A DNA stretch of 64,000 nucleotides from Bryobacterales bacterium (GCA_003167255.1 PMTR01000095.1:1-64000); one strand, 5' to 3'. Counted from the stretch's first letter, positions 52,577 to 62,089 are shown. Numbers and translations are program-made. The notes: generated from the letters alone by a model not told the origin.

Positions 52577-53339
52577 GCATGGCCTGCTCCTTCGCCGGCG
52601 CCAGTTGTTTGAGCACTTCCCGCTTGATGGCCACGAACTCCGGGCTAGTGAGATCCCCGGTATTGCGGGGCTGGCTCAGCGGGACCCTGAGTTGCAGTTC
52701 CATCTTGCCGCCGGAGGGCGACATCACCATCACACGATCGCTCAGCAGGATGGCTTCATCGACATCGTGCGTCACGAATATCACGGACATGGAAGTGGGC
52801 TGCCACAGCGCCAACAATTCCTGCTGTAGCTCCAGCCGCGTCTGCGCATCCAAAGCGGCGAAGGGTTCGTCCATCAGCAGCAGCGCCGGCTTGCACAGGA
52901 AGGCGCGAATCAGGGCAACGCGCTGGCGCATGCCGAGCGACAGCTCCGAGGGCCAGGCACGCTCGCGGCCCGCGAGGCCGAATTGTTTCAACAGCCGCAG
53001 CGCTTCCGGCTCCCGCTCTTCGCGCTCCACGCCTCTCATCGCCAAACCGAAAGTGGCGTTCTCCAGCACGCGCATCCAGGGAAATAGGCTGCTCTCCTGA
53101 AAGACCAGCAGCGTGTCCGAATTGGGGTCGTCGGGATGCGGAATGAGCTCGATGGTGCCGCTCGAAGGCCGCACCAACTGCGCGATGGAGCGCAGCAGCG
53201 TTGTCTTGCCGCAACCACTCGCACCGATAATGGAAACGAATTCGCCGTGGTTGGTGGCGAAGGTCACGCCGTCCAGCGCACGGGTTTCCGTTCCCTCCGA
53301 TCTAAACGTGACGCCTAGACCGTTACAGTCCGCCCTCAT
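52569..53339 (-). CDS. SsuB/TauB-type ABC transporter ATPase
   Basis: 256 residues. Walker A GASGCGKTT, Q-loop VFQESSLFPW, signature LSLGMRQRVAL (usual LSGGMRQR, so the third position is Leu), Walker B LLLMDEPFAALD and the switch His in FVTHDVDEA. It powers import with the permease domain encoded three genes downstream. First gene of the operon; the 138-bp gap to the glycosyltransferase gene should hold the promoter (AT-rich, CATATAGTTTATAAG). Confidence 0.93.
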   Translation of the reverse strand: MRADCNGLGVTFRSEGTETRALDGVTFATNHGEFVSIIGASGCGKTTLLRSIAQLVRPSSGTIELIPHPDDPNSDTLLVFQESSLFPWMRVLENATFGLAMRGVEREEREPEALRLLKQFGLAGRERAWPSELSLGMRQRVALIRAFLCKPALLLMDEPFAALDAQTRLELQQELLALWQPTSMSVIFVTHDVDEAILLSDRVMVMSPSGGKMELQLRVPLSQPRNTGDLTSPEFVAIKREVLKQLAPAKEQAMHA

Positions 53340-53477
53340 GGGCGAAAACTCACAAATCTCTGCTCATGTCGCATGCCGTAACTTTCATATAGTTTATAAG
53401 ATCCGGGGTTGTCCCGAATTCCTCGGAAGCACTATCGCAGTATAGTACTCCGGCCAGCGCCAGCCGCGCTATCCGCG

Positions 53478-54440
53478 CTATCCGGCGCTCCGGAACCTGG
53501 TCCTCCCCCATGCCAGCGCTTTCTCAAACAGGCTTCGGGGCAATAGTGCGCAACCCACAGCCGCTGCCAGGATCATCCAGTTCCTGTCGTCGGCCAATGC
53601 CCGCCGGGGTGCCCTGGAAAAGGCGGACAGGGCGAGCTTCAGGGCGTTCGCCGAGTCTCCCTGCTCGCAGGCGAGCGCCGCGAAATAGCGGCGCATGTTG
53701 CTGTCGGCCACGGGAAGAATTTGCGCCACCGAACGGGGAGCGTAGCCGGGAACCTGCCGCAGCAGATATTCCCATTCGCGCCTCACCTCCCGCCACTCTC
53801 GAGACATCTGGCCCGTATGGCGCCGGTACAGAGTAAGATAATGCGGCACCGCGCGGCAGTTGCCGGGACGCAGTGCCGCGACACGCCAGCACAGATCCGC
53901 GTCATAGACGCGGCGATACGATTCGTTGAAGGCTCCAACCTTATCCAGGGCGTTCTTGCGAACCGCGATGGCTGAGGTATTCCCCACTACGAAGTCTTCC
54001 ACCAATTGCTCGAAAGAGATGGTTCCAACCCAAGCCCGCGATGGCAGCCCCAGGTTCAGGCCATTCTCATCGATCATGCGCGACCAGTCGAAGGTAAGGT
54101 CAATCTCGCTGTGCTGCGAGAGGCATTGCGCGTGCGATGCGAGTTTCCCGGGGAGCCACAGGTCGTCGTGATCCAGGAAGGCGATCACCGAGCCGCGGGC
54201 CCGAGCCAAGCCGGCGTTCAAGGCCGCAGGCGCGCCCCGTTGCTCCTGCCGGAAGATGCGGATACGCGGGTCCCTCAGATCGCTGACGGATTCCAGGCAG
54301 CCATCGCTCGACCCGTCATCGATCAGAATTAGCTCGAAATCCGAAAACGTCTGCGCCAGGACCGAATCGACCGCCGGCCTGAGATAGGGACCGGCGTTGT
54401 GCACGGGCACCAGCACAGAGGAGAGCACCTCAGTTGCCAT
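53478..54440 (-). CDS. Family 2 glycosyltransferase
   Basis: 320 residues. GT-A fold: SSVLVPVHNAGPYLRPAVDSVLAQTFSDFELILIDDGSSDG, the metal-binding FLDHDDLW, and acceptor-side YDADLCWRVAAL. The C-terminal 100 residues are helical and may associate with the membrane (AAAVGCALLPRSLF). It transfers a sugar from a nucleotide donor, probably in cell-surface polysaccharide synthesis. Overlaps the upstream GT2-GT39-like gene by 11 bp, so the two form an operon. Confidence 0.92.
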   Translation of the reverse strand: MATEVLSSVLVPVHNAGPYLRPAVDSVLAQTFSDFELILIDDGSSDGCLESVSDLRDPRIRIFRQEQRGAPAALNAGLARARGSVIAFLDHDDLWLPGKLASHAQCLSQHSEIDLTFDWSRMIDENGLNLGLPSRAWVGTISFEQLVEDFVVGNTSAIAVRKNALDKVGAFNESYRRVYDADLCWRVAALRPGNCRAVPHYLTLYRRHTGQMSREWREVRREWEYLLRQVPGYAPRSVAQILPVADSNMRRYFAALACEQGDSANALKLALSAFSRAPRRALADDRNWMILAAAVGCALLPRSLFEKALAWGRTRFRSAG

Positions 54441-56967
54441 CTTCAGCCGGCCTGTGTTCGGTAATCACCCTCCCGATGCTGAAGCCGAGGTCGATCCGCA
54501 GCCGATCGGGGATCCTCTGCAACGGTGTCCTGCGTTGATAAACTGACAATCCCCCGGACCTCGCACACTGCCGCCATACGGGATTCTGGGACACGGTTTC
54601 CCGCAACAGGGCAAAGTCCGGGAAAACGTGAGCCCGCTCCTGGTGAGCATCCAGAACCACGGTTTCGATTCCGAAACGGTCCAGCGTGGCTTCCACAGCG
54701 ACAGGAGTTGTTGCGAGGAGGCGGTAATGGTCGCCGGTCCACCCCGAGCGCGACAGCACCTTGGTGGCCCGGACGAACAGGCTCGACGGCCGTGGCTCCC
54801 GCAGACTGCCCATCACGATCCAGGATCCTTCTTCCCACCCGTTTGAGCCCGCAACCATCAGCCTCGCCGGATAGCGGATGACCGGCGCTATCTTCTGGTA
54901 CCCCACCGGCTTCTGCCGGTGCCACTGCCACGGAAACAGTGCCAGGAGCAATCCGGCGGCAAGCACGGTAGCAGGCACACGGAAGGCTGAGCGCAGCTCC
55001 CAGACGGCCCGCAGACAGGCCAGACTGAGCAGCAATAGCGGCGGCAGCGCCATGATCCAATGCCGCGGCTCGTTCATCGCGCCCAGGAAAAACGAACTGC
55101 CAACTATAGAGAACAGCACCGCCGCGGAAGCTATCGCCATGGGCTGCCTCTGCGGCAACGTGAGGAAGAATCCGGCCACCGCCAATGCCACGGCGCCATA
55201 CCCGGCGAGGTGGCCTACACTGCCGATGTTATGTTGGTTGCCAAGGCCGGCTCCCGCCCACTTGCTAATCGTCGCCAGCGACGGATTGAACATCAGGTAC
55301 CAGCCCAGACCCGCGGCGGCCAGCAGCACCACCGAGGCCCAAAGATAGCGTCTGCGAAGCACGCTGGCGTATCCCAAAATGAGCGGCGCCAGAAACAACG
55401 CCGGAATCAGGCATACGCCTGTGCCCTTGATCATGAGGCAGGCTAAGCACAGCGCGCCCGCGGCGAGAAACGCGGCCCTCGTCCGCTGGCGGCAAAAGCG
55501 CGCCAGCGTCCCTACCAACAGCACTCCCACCAGCAACGTCAGGATATCAGCCATCACCAGCGAAACAGAGTCTTGAAACACCGGCGAAACTACCAGCAGA
55601 CAAGCCGCCAAAAATGCCACCACCCGATGCGCCAGCTCTCGCGCTAAGTGATAGAACGCCGCCGCGGCTGTCAGGCCGATCAATCCGAGCAGCAGCAGCG
55701 CGCTCGGCCGGGAAGGCGGCACAAACAGCCACCAGATTGCCTCTATCCCGTGAAACAGCGGAGGCCAATGCCCCAGCGCCACCTTCGGGTAGTGCAGATA
55801 GTATTGCTCCGCCCAGGAAATCGGATGGTGGAGGGGCCATTGCACCAAAAAGTCGCGCAGCATCAAACCGGTCATGAAGTGGGCCGCCTCATCAGGATAC
55901 CCGTCGAACTCCGCCGTGTGGGCACCCCCGGCGAGCTGGATGCCGCCGAAAATCAGCACCGCCAACGCACCCACGGCCAGGCCGAAGCGCCGATCACGCG
56001 ACGTTTCCCACTTCCAGAGCCCTATCGCCAGGCCGGCGCCCGACGCCAGCAAGTGCACCACGTAGAGCGGAACCGAAGCCAGCGAGAACCACCATCCTCG
56101 TGCCCGCGCCAGAAACCGAAACAAGGGCCACTGCAACGCCAGCATAGCCAGCGTCGCGGCTACAGCCAACCCCCACCAGACCCGTCCAAAACGCAGACCC
56201 CAGAAGAACAGGACGGGAAGCAGGACGGCCAAAACGGTGCTCCAGCGGTCCTGCCATCGGAAGTTCAGATCGTGCGGCAACCCGCGTTCCAGCAGCATCC
56301 GTGTCCACGGCACCGCCCGGTCCAGCACATCGCTGCGCAGCATCGACCGGATAGTCCACTCCTTATGGTGGGTCACCTGAATACGCGGATCCAGTGCCAG
56401 GGTGCCGCCCGCTTCGTGCAGCCGGATTCCGATTTCGACGTCTTCCAGCATTCGCTGAGACTCGTCAAACCCCCCCAGGGCCAAGAAGCGATCCCGCCGG
56501 ATCGCGCCACAACCGGCCCAGAAGGTGGTCGCCCGGGCCGACGAGCGATGGTGCACGTGGGCATGCAACAGATTCCGAAAAACCGCGACCATCCCGCGGT
56601 TGGCCGGCTGGAAATCGTAGGACCCCATCAGAGCGTCCAGGCCCGGCTCGCCAGCGAACCGTGCGGCGATGTTCGCCAGGGTGGTATCGAGGATGGTCAC
56701 GTCGGCGTCGATGAATACGAAGATGTCGCCGGTTGCCTTCCTCGCCGACGCATTGCGCGCTGCCCCGGGACCTTGGTTCCGATCGAGACGGACGACGCTT
56801 GCGCCATACTGCCCGGCGGTTCCGGCGATACCCGGCCCGTCCGGCGAATGGTCGTCGGCAACCAGGATCTCGTAGTCGGTGAAGCTCGATCGCCGGATGC
56901 TCAGCAGACAGTTTTCCAGCAGTTCGGCGGTTCCGAATACAGGGACGATCACAGAAAGCAGCGGCAT
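54430..56967 (-). CDS. Fusion of GT2 glycosyltransferase and GT39/ArnT-like membrane glycosyltransferase
   Basis: 845 residues starting MPLLSVIVPVFGTAELLENC. Residues 1-250 are a GT2 domain (ADDHSPDG, FVFIDADVTI, EDVEIGIRLHEAGG). Two helices near 260-330 and a second membrane part with about ten helices follow; the acidic motif EFDGYPDEAAHFMTG is the DE site of lipid-sugar-dependent PMT/ArnT enzymes. A periplasmic C-terminal domain (about 690-845) ends the protein. One chain may both make a polyprenyl-phosphate sugar in the cytoplasm and transfer it outside. An upstream frame to 57090 runs into other remnants and is rejected. Confidence 0.85.
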   Translation of the reverse strand: MPLLSVIVPVFGTAELLENCLLSIRRSSFTDYEILVADDHSPDGPGIAGTAGQYGASVVRLDRNQGPGAARNASARKATGDIFVFIDADVTILDTTLANIAARFAGEPGLDALMGSYDFQPANRGMVAVFRNLLHAHVHHRSSARATTFWAGCGAIRRDRFLALGGFDESQRMLEDVEIGIRLHEAGGTLALDPRIQVTHHKEWTIRSMLRSDVLDRAVPWTRMLLERGLPHDLNFRWQDRWSTVLAVLLPVLFFWGLRFGRVWWGLAVAATLAMLALQWPLFRFLARARGWWFSLASVPLYVVHLLASGAGLAIGLWKWETSRDRRFGLAVGALAVLIFGGIQLAGGAHTAEFDGYPDEAAHFMTGLMLRDFLVQWPLHHPISWAEQYYLHYPKVALGHWPPLFHGIEAIWWLFVPPSRPSALLLLGLIGLTAAAAFYHLARELAHRVVAFLAACLLVVSPVFQDSVSLVMADILTLLVGVLLVGTLARFCRQRTRAAFLAAGALCLACLMIKGTGVCLIPALFLAPLILGYASVLRRRYLWASVVLLAAAGLGWYLMFNPSLATISKWAGAGLGNQHNIGSVGHLAGYGAVALAVAGFFLTLPQRQPMAIASAAVLFSIVGSSFFLGAMNEPRHWIMALPPLLLLSLACLRAVWELRSAFRVPATVLAAGLLLALFPWQWHRQKPVGYQKIAPVIRYPARLMVAGSNGWEEGSWIVMGSLREPRPSSLFVRATKVLSRSGWTGDHYRLLATTPVAVEATLDRFGIETVVLDAHQERAHVFPDFALLRETVSQNPVWRQCARSGGLSVYQRRTPLQRIPDRLRIDLGFSIGRVITEHRPAEDGN

Positions 56968-57188
56968 CGGCCTCGAGCGTCCCAGGCGGCAGCCCTTCGT
57001 CCCGCTTCCTGCGGTGCTGCAAGGAAGCGCTTCGCCAGCGGCTGCCGTGCAATGCGGGCAAGCGAAAAATCGATGACGTCGGGGCCGCAAAACAGGTTAT
57101 AGAGGAATGGTTCGATGCTCTGGAGCGAATGCGGCCCGGCCAGTTGGAACAGCACGACGCCTAATCCTGATCTCAAAGCATCTCCCAC
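56949..57188 (-). pseudogene. hemH: Ferrochelatase N-terminal remnant
   Basis: 79 codons from a GTG at 57188. The first 53 read GVVLFQLAGPHSLQSIEPFLYNLFCGPDVIDFSLARIARQPLA, the conserved first strand-helix of ferrochelatase (typically LLxLGGPxSxxxVxPFLYNLFxDPxII). Catalytic His and Glu residues lie further on in real HemH and are missing. After about residue 55 the sequence is unrelated and enters the glycosyltransferase start. Confidence 0.75.
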
Positions 57189-57277
57189 TCTCGGAGTTTA
57201 CACCATGCGAACCTTACGCAATTCGCGTTGAACGGAACAAGGCGGCACAGAAGCAGGGCCAGTGCGCGGCCTTCTAG

Positions 57278-57385
57278 GTCGCCGCACGGGCCATGGACGC
57301 GGCGATCAACGGCGACCTGACGCACGAAGTGGTTCCGCCCCACGACCTGACGTTCTCGCTGTTGAAAGACATCGGCTGGAACTGA
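57278..57385 (+). pseudogene. C-terminal remnant of a secreted protein (PHDLT...DIGW ending)
   Basis: The frame reads AAINGDLTHEVVPPHDLTFSLLKDIGWN and stops at 57385, directly after an upstream in-frame stop at 57275. The DLTxxLLxDIGW ending is common at the C-terminus of large secreted hydrolase-like proteins of acidobacteria. Only the last 35 codons remain. Confidence 0.5.
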
Positions 57386-57387
57386 GA

Positions 57388-57675
57388 TCCACGTCCGAAT
57401 CGAAGGCCCTGGCTGAGTGGCTGTTTCATCAGTTGGGTGCGCCGGCGAGTGAGCAAATTCGTCCGACGATCTGGGAATCGCCGGCGCCGAAATTCATGAT
57501 GGGAGGTTCGGAGGAGGATAAATTCGATCATCCGACACAGAAGCCGCTGGAGTTGATGCGGCGTCCGATCGTGAACCACACCAAACGGGGCGAATGGATC
57601 TACGATCCGTTCCTGGGCAGCGGCACAACATTGATGGCCGCCGAACGGGCGGGGCGTCTATGCTGCGGTCTGCGC
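57388..57675 (+). pseudogene. DNA adenine/cytosine-N4 methylase C-terminal remnant
   Basis: The frame carries IRPTIWESPAPKFMMGG, FDHPTQKPLELMRRPIVNHTKRGEWIYDPFLGSGTTLMAAERAGRLCCG. HPTQKP and the SAM-binding DPFLGSGTT are hallmarks of beta-class N4/N6 methylases. The catalytic DPPY half is absent and the final ELDPxY helix is cut off, where another gene remnant begins. Not functional. Confidence 0.75.
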
Positions 57676-58594
57676 CGGAGAGGCCGACCCTTCTCTTTCG
57701 CCCGACGGGCGCCGAGTAGCGTTCACCGCTCGGACCGACGACCAGGACATCGTGGAGATCCCCTTGGATGGTTCGGCGATGCGCAACGTTCTGGCGACAT
57801 CGACGTTTGAACGCTGCGCCGCGTGGTCTCCCAAGGGCGACCAGTTCGTTTACGCGAATCAGCACAACGGTAGCGATGAAATCTGGATTCACAGTGTTCA
57901 CGAAGGCTGGGAACGGCCCCTGATCACGGCAGCCAGTTTCCGTGAAGGCAAGACGGATCGGCTCACCGAACCGCGTTACTCTCCGGACGGCCAGAGGATC
58001 GCTTTTACACGGGTTTCGGAAGGCGTGTTCAGTGTTTGGGTAGCGAGCGTCGCCGGTGGGCCGCCCGTCCCGCTAGGGGCAGATCATGAGCTGGTGCCGG
58101 TCTGGTCACCAGACGGAAGCTGGATCGCTTACACCTCGTTTGATGTTGCGGGGGCAGGGCTGTTCAAGGTTTCTTCCGGAGGGGGTGGCAAGCCAGTTGT
58201 GATCATCCCGCCCGGCGGCGGCGGCTCGCCAATCGTCCGTACCCAATGGTCCACTCGTGGAGACTGGCTCACCTGGCTGGGAAAGCGGGGCCTGGAAGTG
58301 GTGTCCCCTGACGGCAGCCAAAGGGAGTTGCTGAGTGAGGAGACTGGATGGCAAGAGGTCCAGGGGTTCTCAAAGGATGGCGGCACGGTCTTTGCGATTC
58401 GGGCAAATCAGGCCCGCCATTTCCTGGTTGAGGCATTCGACATTGCGACCAAGCGGGCAAGGCTGATTTCCGACCTGGGTCCCCAAATCGACATGCACGC
58501 CTTCAGCCTGGCGCCGGACGGCAAGAGTTTTCTGACTACGCTGAGCCGGCGAGGCGGGGATATTTGGATCCTCGACGGGTTTGGAGCGAGGTAA
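57653..58594 (+). pseudogene. TolB/WD40-like beta-propeller, C-terminal remnant
   Basis: About 313 codons of propeller blades: DPSLSPDGRRVAFTARTDDQD, AAWSPKGDQFVYANQHNGSDEIW, PRYSPDGQRIAFTRV, PVWSPDGSWIAYTSFD, and the end FLTTLSRRGGDIWILDGF. Such blades usually form the extracytoplasmic half of Ser/Thr kinases or transcriptional regulators in acidobacteria. The N-terminal part is missing: the frame abuts the methylase remnant near 57653 with no start codon or ribosome site in that position. A GTG at 57752 could make a shortened product. Confidence 0.65.
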
Positions 58595-58843
58595 AACCCG
58601 CAGGTCCGCTGCCGCCTGGGTACAAGCCAGTTCGCCTGCCGTTGCTGAATCAAGATTCTGAGGAGACCTGGCCACAGCCAACTCTGGGAGGGGACCAGTG
58701 CATGGATCAAGGCCTCTCCGGAAGTTGACCACGTTGCCGGTAGTCGACATGGTCAGCCGCTCGGAAACAGGCATAGTGGATGATATGTGGGCTTTCCGGA
58801 AACTTGGCTAAACGCCGCCGCGCTGTGATGGCCAATCGGCCAC

Positions 58844-59170
58844 TCATAATCCGGGGGGCTCATCGCCTTCAAAGGAAGGATCGTAGCCGGCAAAGAGCTG
58901 GCACTCCAACCTGTCCGCCTCAAACAGAATATCCCCGGGGACTCGCTTCCTCTCAACCTCCAGATACTCTCGCAGGCCGTTCACTGCGCGAGTGACGCTC
59001 TTGTGAATCAGCGTGTCGTGTTCGGTCATCTCAATGTACCGCCGCGCCGTATGCACAAAAGCTCTGAATTCCCGCACCGGGTATTTTCGCTTGTTCGAAA
59101 GCGCAAGCTCAAAGTCCCCGCGCCGCTCGACAACCTCCGCGGCCGCACGGTCCTTTTCTGTATTCGCCAT
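58844..59170 (-). CDS. Hypothetical protein, mostly helical
   Basis: 108 residues starting MANTEKDRAAAEVVERRGDFELAL. Charged, probably all-helical and soluble: EFRAFVHTARRYIEMTEHDTLIHKSVTRAVNGLREYLEVERKRVPGDILFEADRLECQLFAG. No family recognised. It stands alone between a remnant and the GH127 gene. Even codon use and lack of internal stops support it as real. Confidence 0.55.
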   Translation of the reverse strand: MANTEKDRAAAEVVERRGDFELALSNKRKYPVREFRAFVHTARRYIEMTEHDTLIHKSVTRAVNGLREYLEVERKRVPGDILFEADRLECQLFAGYDPSFEGDEPPGL

Positions 59171-59642
59171 ACCACCGTCCCATGCGATGCTGCCGTAAGC
59201 GCACTGGCGTCAAATCCACTACCGTCCGCCGGCTCCAAACGCCTCGGTCCGGCCATCGACTTCCTTAGACTTTGAAGTATACCCTCCATTGACGTGCCGA
59301 TCATGCCAATCGGCGTCAGTTCCGGCAGCGCTTTCCACGTGTCCTTTCCACGCTGACCCCGGTGTTCGGGCGCACCATCCTGTGCCCGCGTGCCGGCAAT
59401 CCGTAGAATGAACGCCGGCCCCGGCACGATCGTCGCCCCTCCTGGTGTGCGTTAAGGTTAAGGCGCGATATCGTTAGCTCATTTCGGAGTGCGCCTAACA
59501 GACAGTAATCAGGGCTTTCATGTTGCGGTCCGGGCGGGATCCGGCAACCGGGGCTGAGACGGTCGAAGTCTGGCCGGCCCAAAATCGATACAATGACCAG
59601 CAACGGAACTGTTGTCGACCATCGGCCGGGGAAAGGGACGCC
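59171..59642. other. Gene-free gap upstream of the GH127 gene
   Basis: I see no convincing gene on either strand. Frames here are not related to families I know. The last 30 bp hold the GH127 ribosome site (GGGAAAGGGA). Confidence 0.4.
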
Positions 59643-62000
59643 ATGGATATGGATAGAGAAGTGGCGCGTCGGGATTTCCTGAAAACCGCCCAGGCAGCCG
59701 TAGGCATGCTGGCATACGGCCAGGGCACGGCTGCGAATGCCGCGGACCAGCCGAAGGCCCCGGCTGCCGCCGTGATCATCTCGGGAGCCGCGTATAGCCC
59801 CGTGCTTGACTACCCGATGCAACCCAAGCGGTATTCCGAAGTAAAGCTGCAAGACGCGTTCTGGGAGCCCCGGATTGCAACCAACGCGAAAGTGACCATT
59901 CCTTTCGAAGTTCAGAAACTGACCGAATCGGGATCGCGCCGAGGATTCAGCGGCGGCGTTTTGGAGGCCGCCATCCTTTCGCTGCAGACACATGCGGATG
60001 CCAGTCTGCAGGCGCAGGTCGAGGCCAGCATTCAGAGAATGAAGCAGGCCCCGGGCAGCGGCAACTCGGGTTTTGAAATCGCCGCGGCTTACTTCAACGC
60101 AACGGGAGACCGCGGCCTGATCGACAACGCAGTCAGATCCGCCGACGCGCTGTATGAGAATTTTAGAGCGCACAACCCGCCTTTTTCCGGAGGCGAGCGG
60201 GACGCGATCAACTGCGTACAACTCTTTCGCGTAACGCACAACAAGAAACACCTGGATCTCGCAAAACACTATCTCGACATCCGCGGCCTGCCGAGCTCGG
60301 TCAATCGAAGCCGGCACAATCAATCGTATAAGCCGGTCCTGGAGCAGAGCGAAGCGGTCGGGCACGCGGTCAATTGCGTCTCGTTAATGGTGTCGCTGGC
60401 CGATGTCGGCGTGCTGACCGGACTCCATGAGTATTTAGATACCGCCTTGAGGATGTGGCAGGATACCGTAACCCGGAAACTGTACATTACCGGGGGAGTG
60501 GGGAGCACCGGCAATGAAGGATTTGGAGAACCCTATGCGCTCCCGAACATCTCAGCCTATGCGGAAACGTGCGCCGTGCTGATGTACATCACTCTGAATC
60601 ACAAGCTGTTCCTGGCGACCGGCGACAGCAGGTACATCGACGTGATGGAACGCGGTATGTACAACAATGCTGTCGATGGGGTCTCTGCTTCGGGGAACCG
60701 CTTCTTTTACGTCAATCGGCTGGCCAGCGCGGGCGACGGGCGCGACAATCGCTGGGAACGGGCCTCACTGGAATGCTGCCCTCCCAACTTGGTGCGGTTC
60801 CTGGCCGGCATGCCGGGATTGATCTACGCGCAAGACCAGAGCGGAGCGATCTACATCAACCTTTATGTTTCGAGCGAAGCGTCTTTCCAGGTAAACAATC
60901 GTGAACTGTCGCTTTCGGTCGCCAGTGAGATGCCCTGGGGCGGAAAATCCAGGATTACAATCTCGGCCAAGGAAGAGGTCAACGGCGAGATCCGGCTGCG
61001 GGTCCCCGGTTGGGCGCGGAATCAGCCCGTGCCCAGCAGTCTGTATTCATACTTGGACAAGGTCGAAAGGCAAACCAGCGTATCGGTCAACGGTAAGCCG
61101 TTTGCGGCGGCGGTGAACAAGTCCGGGTATGTTCCGCTCGACCGGAATTGGAAAGATGGCGATTTCGTGGAAATCGAATTTCCTTTTGAGGCTCGGAAGG
61201 CAATTGCCAATCCGCGCGTTAAGGAGGACCGGGGAAGGATAGCCGTGGAACGGGGGCCGGTGGTCTATTGCGCGGAATGGCCCGACGTTACGGACGGACA
61301 CGTGCTGGATCTGTTATTTGACGCCAAAGCTGAATTGAAGCCGTCGTTCGAAAAAGCGTTTTATGGCGGCGCCACCGTGATGGCCACAGAAGCTAGAAGG
61401 ATCAGCAACCCATCGGCTGAAGCGAAACCTGTGAAGCTCATTCCGTATTCCTTATGGGCCAACCGCGAAGCAGGGGAGATGAGCGTCTGGCTGTCGAAGG
61501 AGGAGTATGCGATTGGCGACACCGGCCCGGCCGGCGGAGTGATCTTCTACGAGAACCCAAACGATGCCGCGGATGGCTGGCGTTACCTGGAGGCGGCACC
61601 CTTCGACCAGAGCGCGGGCACGAAATGGGGCTGTTTCCGCAAAGCCCTCGCCGGCGCCCGTGGCACGGCGGTGGGCACCGGCAAACAGAACACGCAGGAC
61701 ATTCTCGCGGCGTGCTCGGAACCGGACACCGCCGCCGCCCTGTGCGCGAACTTGAGTGTGAACGGGGTTTGCGGGTGGTTTCTGCCGTCGAGAGACGAAC
61801 TGGCCTGGATGTACCGGAATTTGAAGACCAAGGGAGTTGGTGATTTTCGCGACGGCGGCGTAGCGGACAATTTCACGTACTGGGCATCGTCGGAGGAGAC
61901 CGCCGACATGGCGGCGCACATCGACTTTGCCGACCATGGACGCCAGCACGTCGACGATAAAGACTTCCCGAGGCGAGTGCGGGCGATCCGCGCTTTTTAG
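59643..62000 (+). CDS. GH127 (DUF1680) beta-L-arabinofuranosidase-like enzyme with C-terminal DUF1566 domain, Tat-exported
   Basis: 785 residues starting MDMDREVARRDFLKTAQAAVG (twin-arginine signal). Residues about 60-620 form the (alpha/alpha)6 GH127 core. The catalytic/zinc Glu and Cys lie in AYAETCAVLM and the adjacent Cys pair in SLECCPPNLVRFLAG. Residues about 625-785 are a DUF1566 domain, otherwise seen in lectin-like or cell-surface proteins: GDTGPAGGVIFY, WRYLEAAPFDQSAG, GTGKQNTQDIL, GWFLPSRDELAWMYRNL, YWASSEE, RVRAIRAF. The fusion suggests substrate or surface attachment. The ATG at 59643 is the closest start to the signal. Confidence 0.9.
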   Translation: MDMDREVARRDFLKTAQAAVGMLAYGQGTAANAADQPKAPAAAVIISGAAYSPVLDYPMQPKRYSEVKLQDAFWEPRIATNAKVTIPFEVQKLTESGSRRGFSGGVLEAAILSLQTHADASLQAQVEASIQRMKQAPGSGNSGFEIAAAYFNATGDRGLIDNAVRSADALYENFRAHNPPFSGGERDAINCVQLFRVTHNKKHLDLAKHYLDIRGLPSSVNRSRHNQSYKPVLEQSEAVGHAVNCVSLMVSLADVGVLTGLHEYLDTALRMWQDTVTRKLYITGGVGSTGNEGFGEPYALPNISAYAETCAVLMYITLNHKLFLATGDSRYIDVMERGMYNNAVDGVSASGNRFFYVNRLASAGDGRDNRWERASLECCPPNLVRFLAGMPGLIYAQDQSGAIYINLYVSSEASFQVNNRELSLSVASEMPWGGKSRITISAKEEVNGEIRLRVPGWARNQPVPSSLYSYLDKVERQTSVSVNGKPFAAAVNKSGYVPLDRNWKDGDFVEIEFPFEARKAIANPRVKEDRGRIAVERGPVVYCAEWPDVTDGHVLDLLFDAKAELKPSFEKAFYGGATVMATEARRISNPSAEAKPVKLIPYSLWANREAGEMSVWLSKEEYAIGDTGPAGGVIFYENPNDAADGWRYLEAAPFDQSAGTKWGCFRKALAGARGTAVGTGKQNTQDILAACSEPDTAAALCANLSVNGVCGWFLPSRDELAWMYRNLKTKGVGDFRDGGVADNFTYWASSEETADMAAHIDFADHGRQHVDDKDFPRRVRAIRAF

Positions 62001-62089
62001 TACGGGCAACGTTATTCGTTGATATCGGTAGCGCCACGCCAGCCAGGCCAGATCGGCGGTTTGGGCGTTATACACCCAAGTGGCCGGCC

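Noticed and set aside
57262-57810. Intact 182-codon methyltransferase-like gene
   Set aside because: The frame joins an unrelated 5' part to a methylase C-terminus lacking the catalytic half and then reads the propeller remnant out of frame.
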